From the NCBI GenBank assembly GCA_013339685.2, contig CM023482.1, positions 79,385,768-79,449,767 of the forward strand: a stretch of DNA of 64,000 nucleotides, given 5' to 3'. Origin of the DNA: Hyalomma asiaticum (lineage: Eukaryota; Arthropoda; Arachnida; Ixodida; Ixodidae). Below are positions 63,175 through 64,000 of the stretch, one piece after another; position 1 is the stretch's first letter; each line of letters starts with the position of its first letter. The position numbers were made by a program, and so were the translations under genes. The notes under the pieces were generated by a model. The model worked only from the letters and a program-made list of their open reading frames with translations, ran no database searches and had not been told where the DNA came from.

Positions 63175-64000
63175 GTGAGTATTTGCTCTTTATTCTGTTT
63201 TCAGTGTTTGTAATAACTTGTGCCTTAAGTAGTGATTAATCAATGTACATGAGTTACCAGGAGGGCAAATGCTAGCTATTTAAATCAAATTGCTGTTGAA
63301 AGGAAACTACTGTATTTTCTAGTGCATAAGACGTAACCACTTTTAACTTGGTCGACACAATGAAACGCAAATAGACATGCTCGTGTACTCATTGCGAAGT
63401 GTCGCAGTCAAGCAAGAGAGTAATTTCCGTAAACGTAATTACTAGGAGCTGCAACTTCTAATAGTACGAGACTTGAAACTGACACAGTCTGAAGGCAGAC
63501 AAAAGCGATATTTATTGCACTTCACTTGAAGCCATCAAAGGACGCTTCCTTCGGTGCACTGTCTGAAGGTTTTGCCACTTCAATCGGTAACACTGCTGGG
63601 TTACATTGATGGCCTCTTAATAACCTGTATGTGACATTGCAAGCACCTTGAAGCGAGATCATCGGTTTGTGTGTTCACAGGGAAGCCCCGCCAATATCGC
63701 ACCAAAACATGTACAGAGAGAATACCTATATATGCGCATACAAGAGCTCAGATCAGTGGTGACCGGAAGATTGAACTGCAATTTCTACTGAACTTCTCAT
63801 ACAGAAACTAATGATGATAATGAAGTGGTGCTTTTGATTTTGTAACTGGCAGTTGTTGGGTGCTGTACCGCAACAATGAGACATAGTAGTGCCTTTATCT
63901 TATCTATTGCACTACTTCTGTGGATTTAATGTATTAAGATTTATTATATTAAGACAACCACAGTGAGTGGTTGTTTGAGGCAACAGACTCACCTTCATTA
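63175..64000 (+). other. Intron sequence after the last visible exon
   Basis: No terminal exon, polyadenylation site or other gene is recognised. A fragment tactgtattttctagtgcat near 63310 resembles one end of a TIR element, without a visible partner. Confidence 0.6.

Noticed and set aside
1..64000. CRISPR array, operon or bacterial segment
   Set aside because: No regularly spaced direct repeats with unique spacers, no closely packed same-strand genes, and spliced metazoan exons run throughout the window.

Overview
This is eukaryotic nuclear DNA: about 64 kb from inside one large, intron-rich gene on the + strand. Read in order, the coding exons spell a class VII unconventional myosin (myosin VIIa; Drosophila ck/crinkled). 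The repeat content suggests an ixodid, probably metastriate, tick: tRNA-derived SINEs whose sequence I associate with ticks, a Ty3/gypsy element, and Penelope-like and pogo/Tigger-like elements. The myosin call is very secure. The host call is inference.

I place 41 coding exons between 590 and 63174, one of them a duplicate copy. The motor domain, from the P-loop onward, lies at 590-8258. The IQ-motif neck is at 9846-20311 and the charged linker at 21925-23437. The first MyTH4 starts at 28241 and runs to about 36000, followed by FERM1 to about 40334, SH3 (41113-42845), the second MyTH4 (44215-50888) and FERM2 (52459-63174). The first part of the motor lies before base 1 and the last C-terminal residues lie after 64000. 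Exon phases agree at every junction except one.

Four features of the gene stand out. (1) A 207-bp exon at the start of the first MyTH4 is present twice (28241-28447 and 30155-30361) inside a roughly 1-kb duplicated block. (2) Intron 44382-47581 has the signature of a minor-spliceosome (U12-type) AT-AC intron. (3) The exon at 36844-37072 carries a one-base insertion that shifts the frame and creates a stop. (4) The middle of the first MyTH4 is missing: no exon is recognisable in 31516-35320 and the flanking exon phases do not match.

The introns hold many mobile elements. The largest is an antisense Ty3/gypsy LTR retrotransposon (14756-19951) with LTRs identical by eye, a 4-bp target duplication and one in-frame stop in the integrase. 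Others are a solo LTR (8412-8542), an older gypsy 3' fragment (about 10030-10560), a palindromic pair of Penelope-like 3' ends with a 9-bp target duplication (29095-29814), and a pogo/Tigger element (about 44749-47437) broken by a nested TAA-flanked element (45465-46121). There are also several further terminal-inverted-repeat elements, SINEs, microsatellites and a minisatellite. I found no second host gene, no CRISPR array, no operon and no sign of bacterial sequence. I did not find a new multi-gene system; the notable observations concern splicing, exon duplication and nested transposition.
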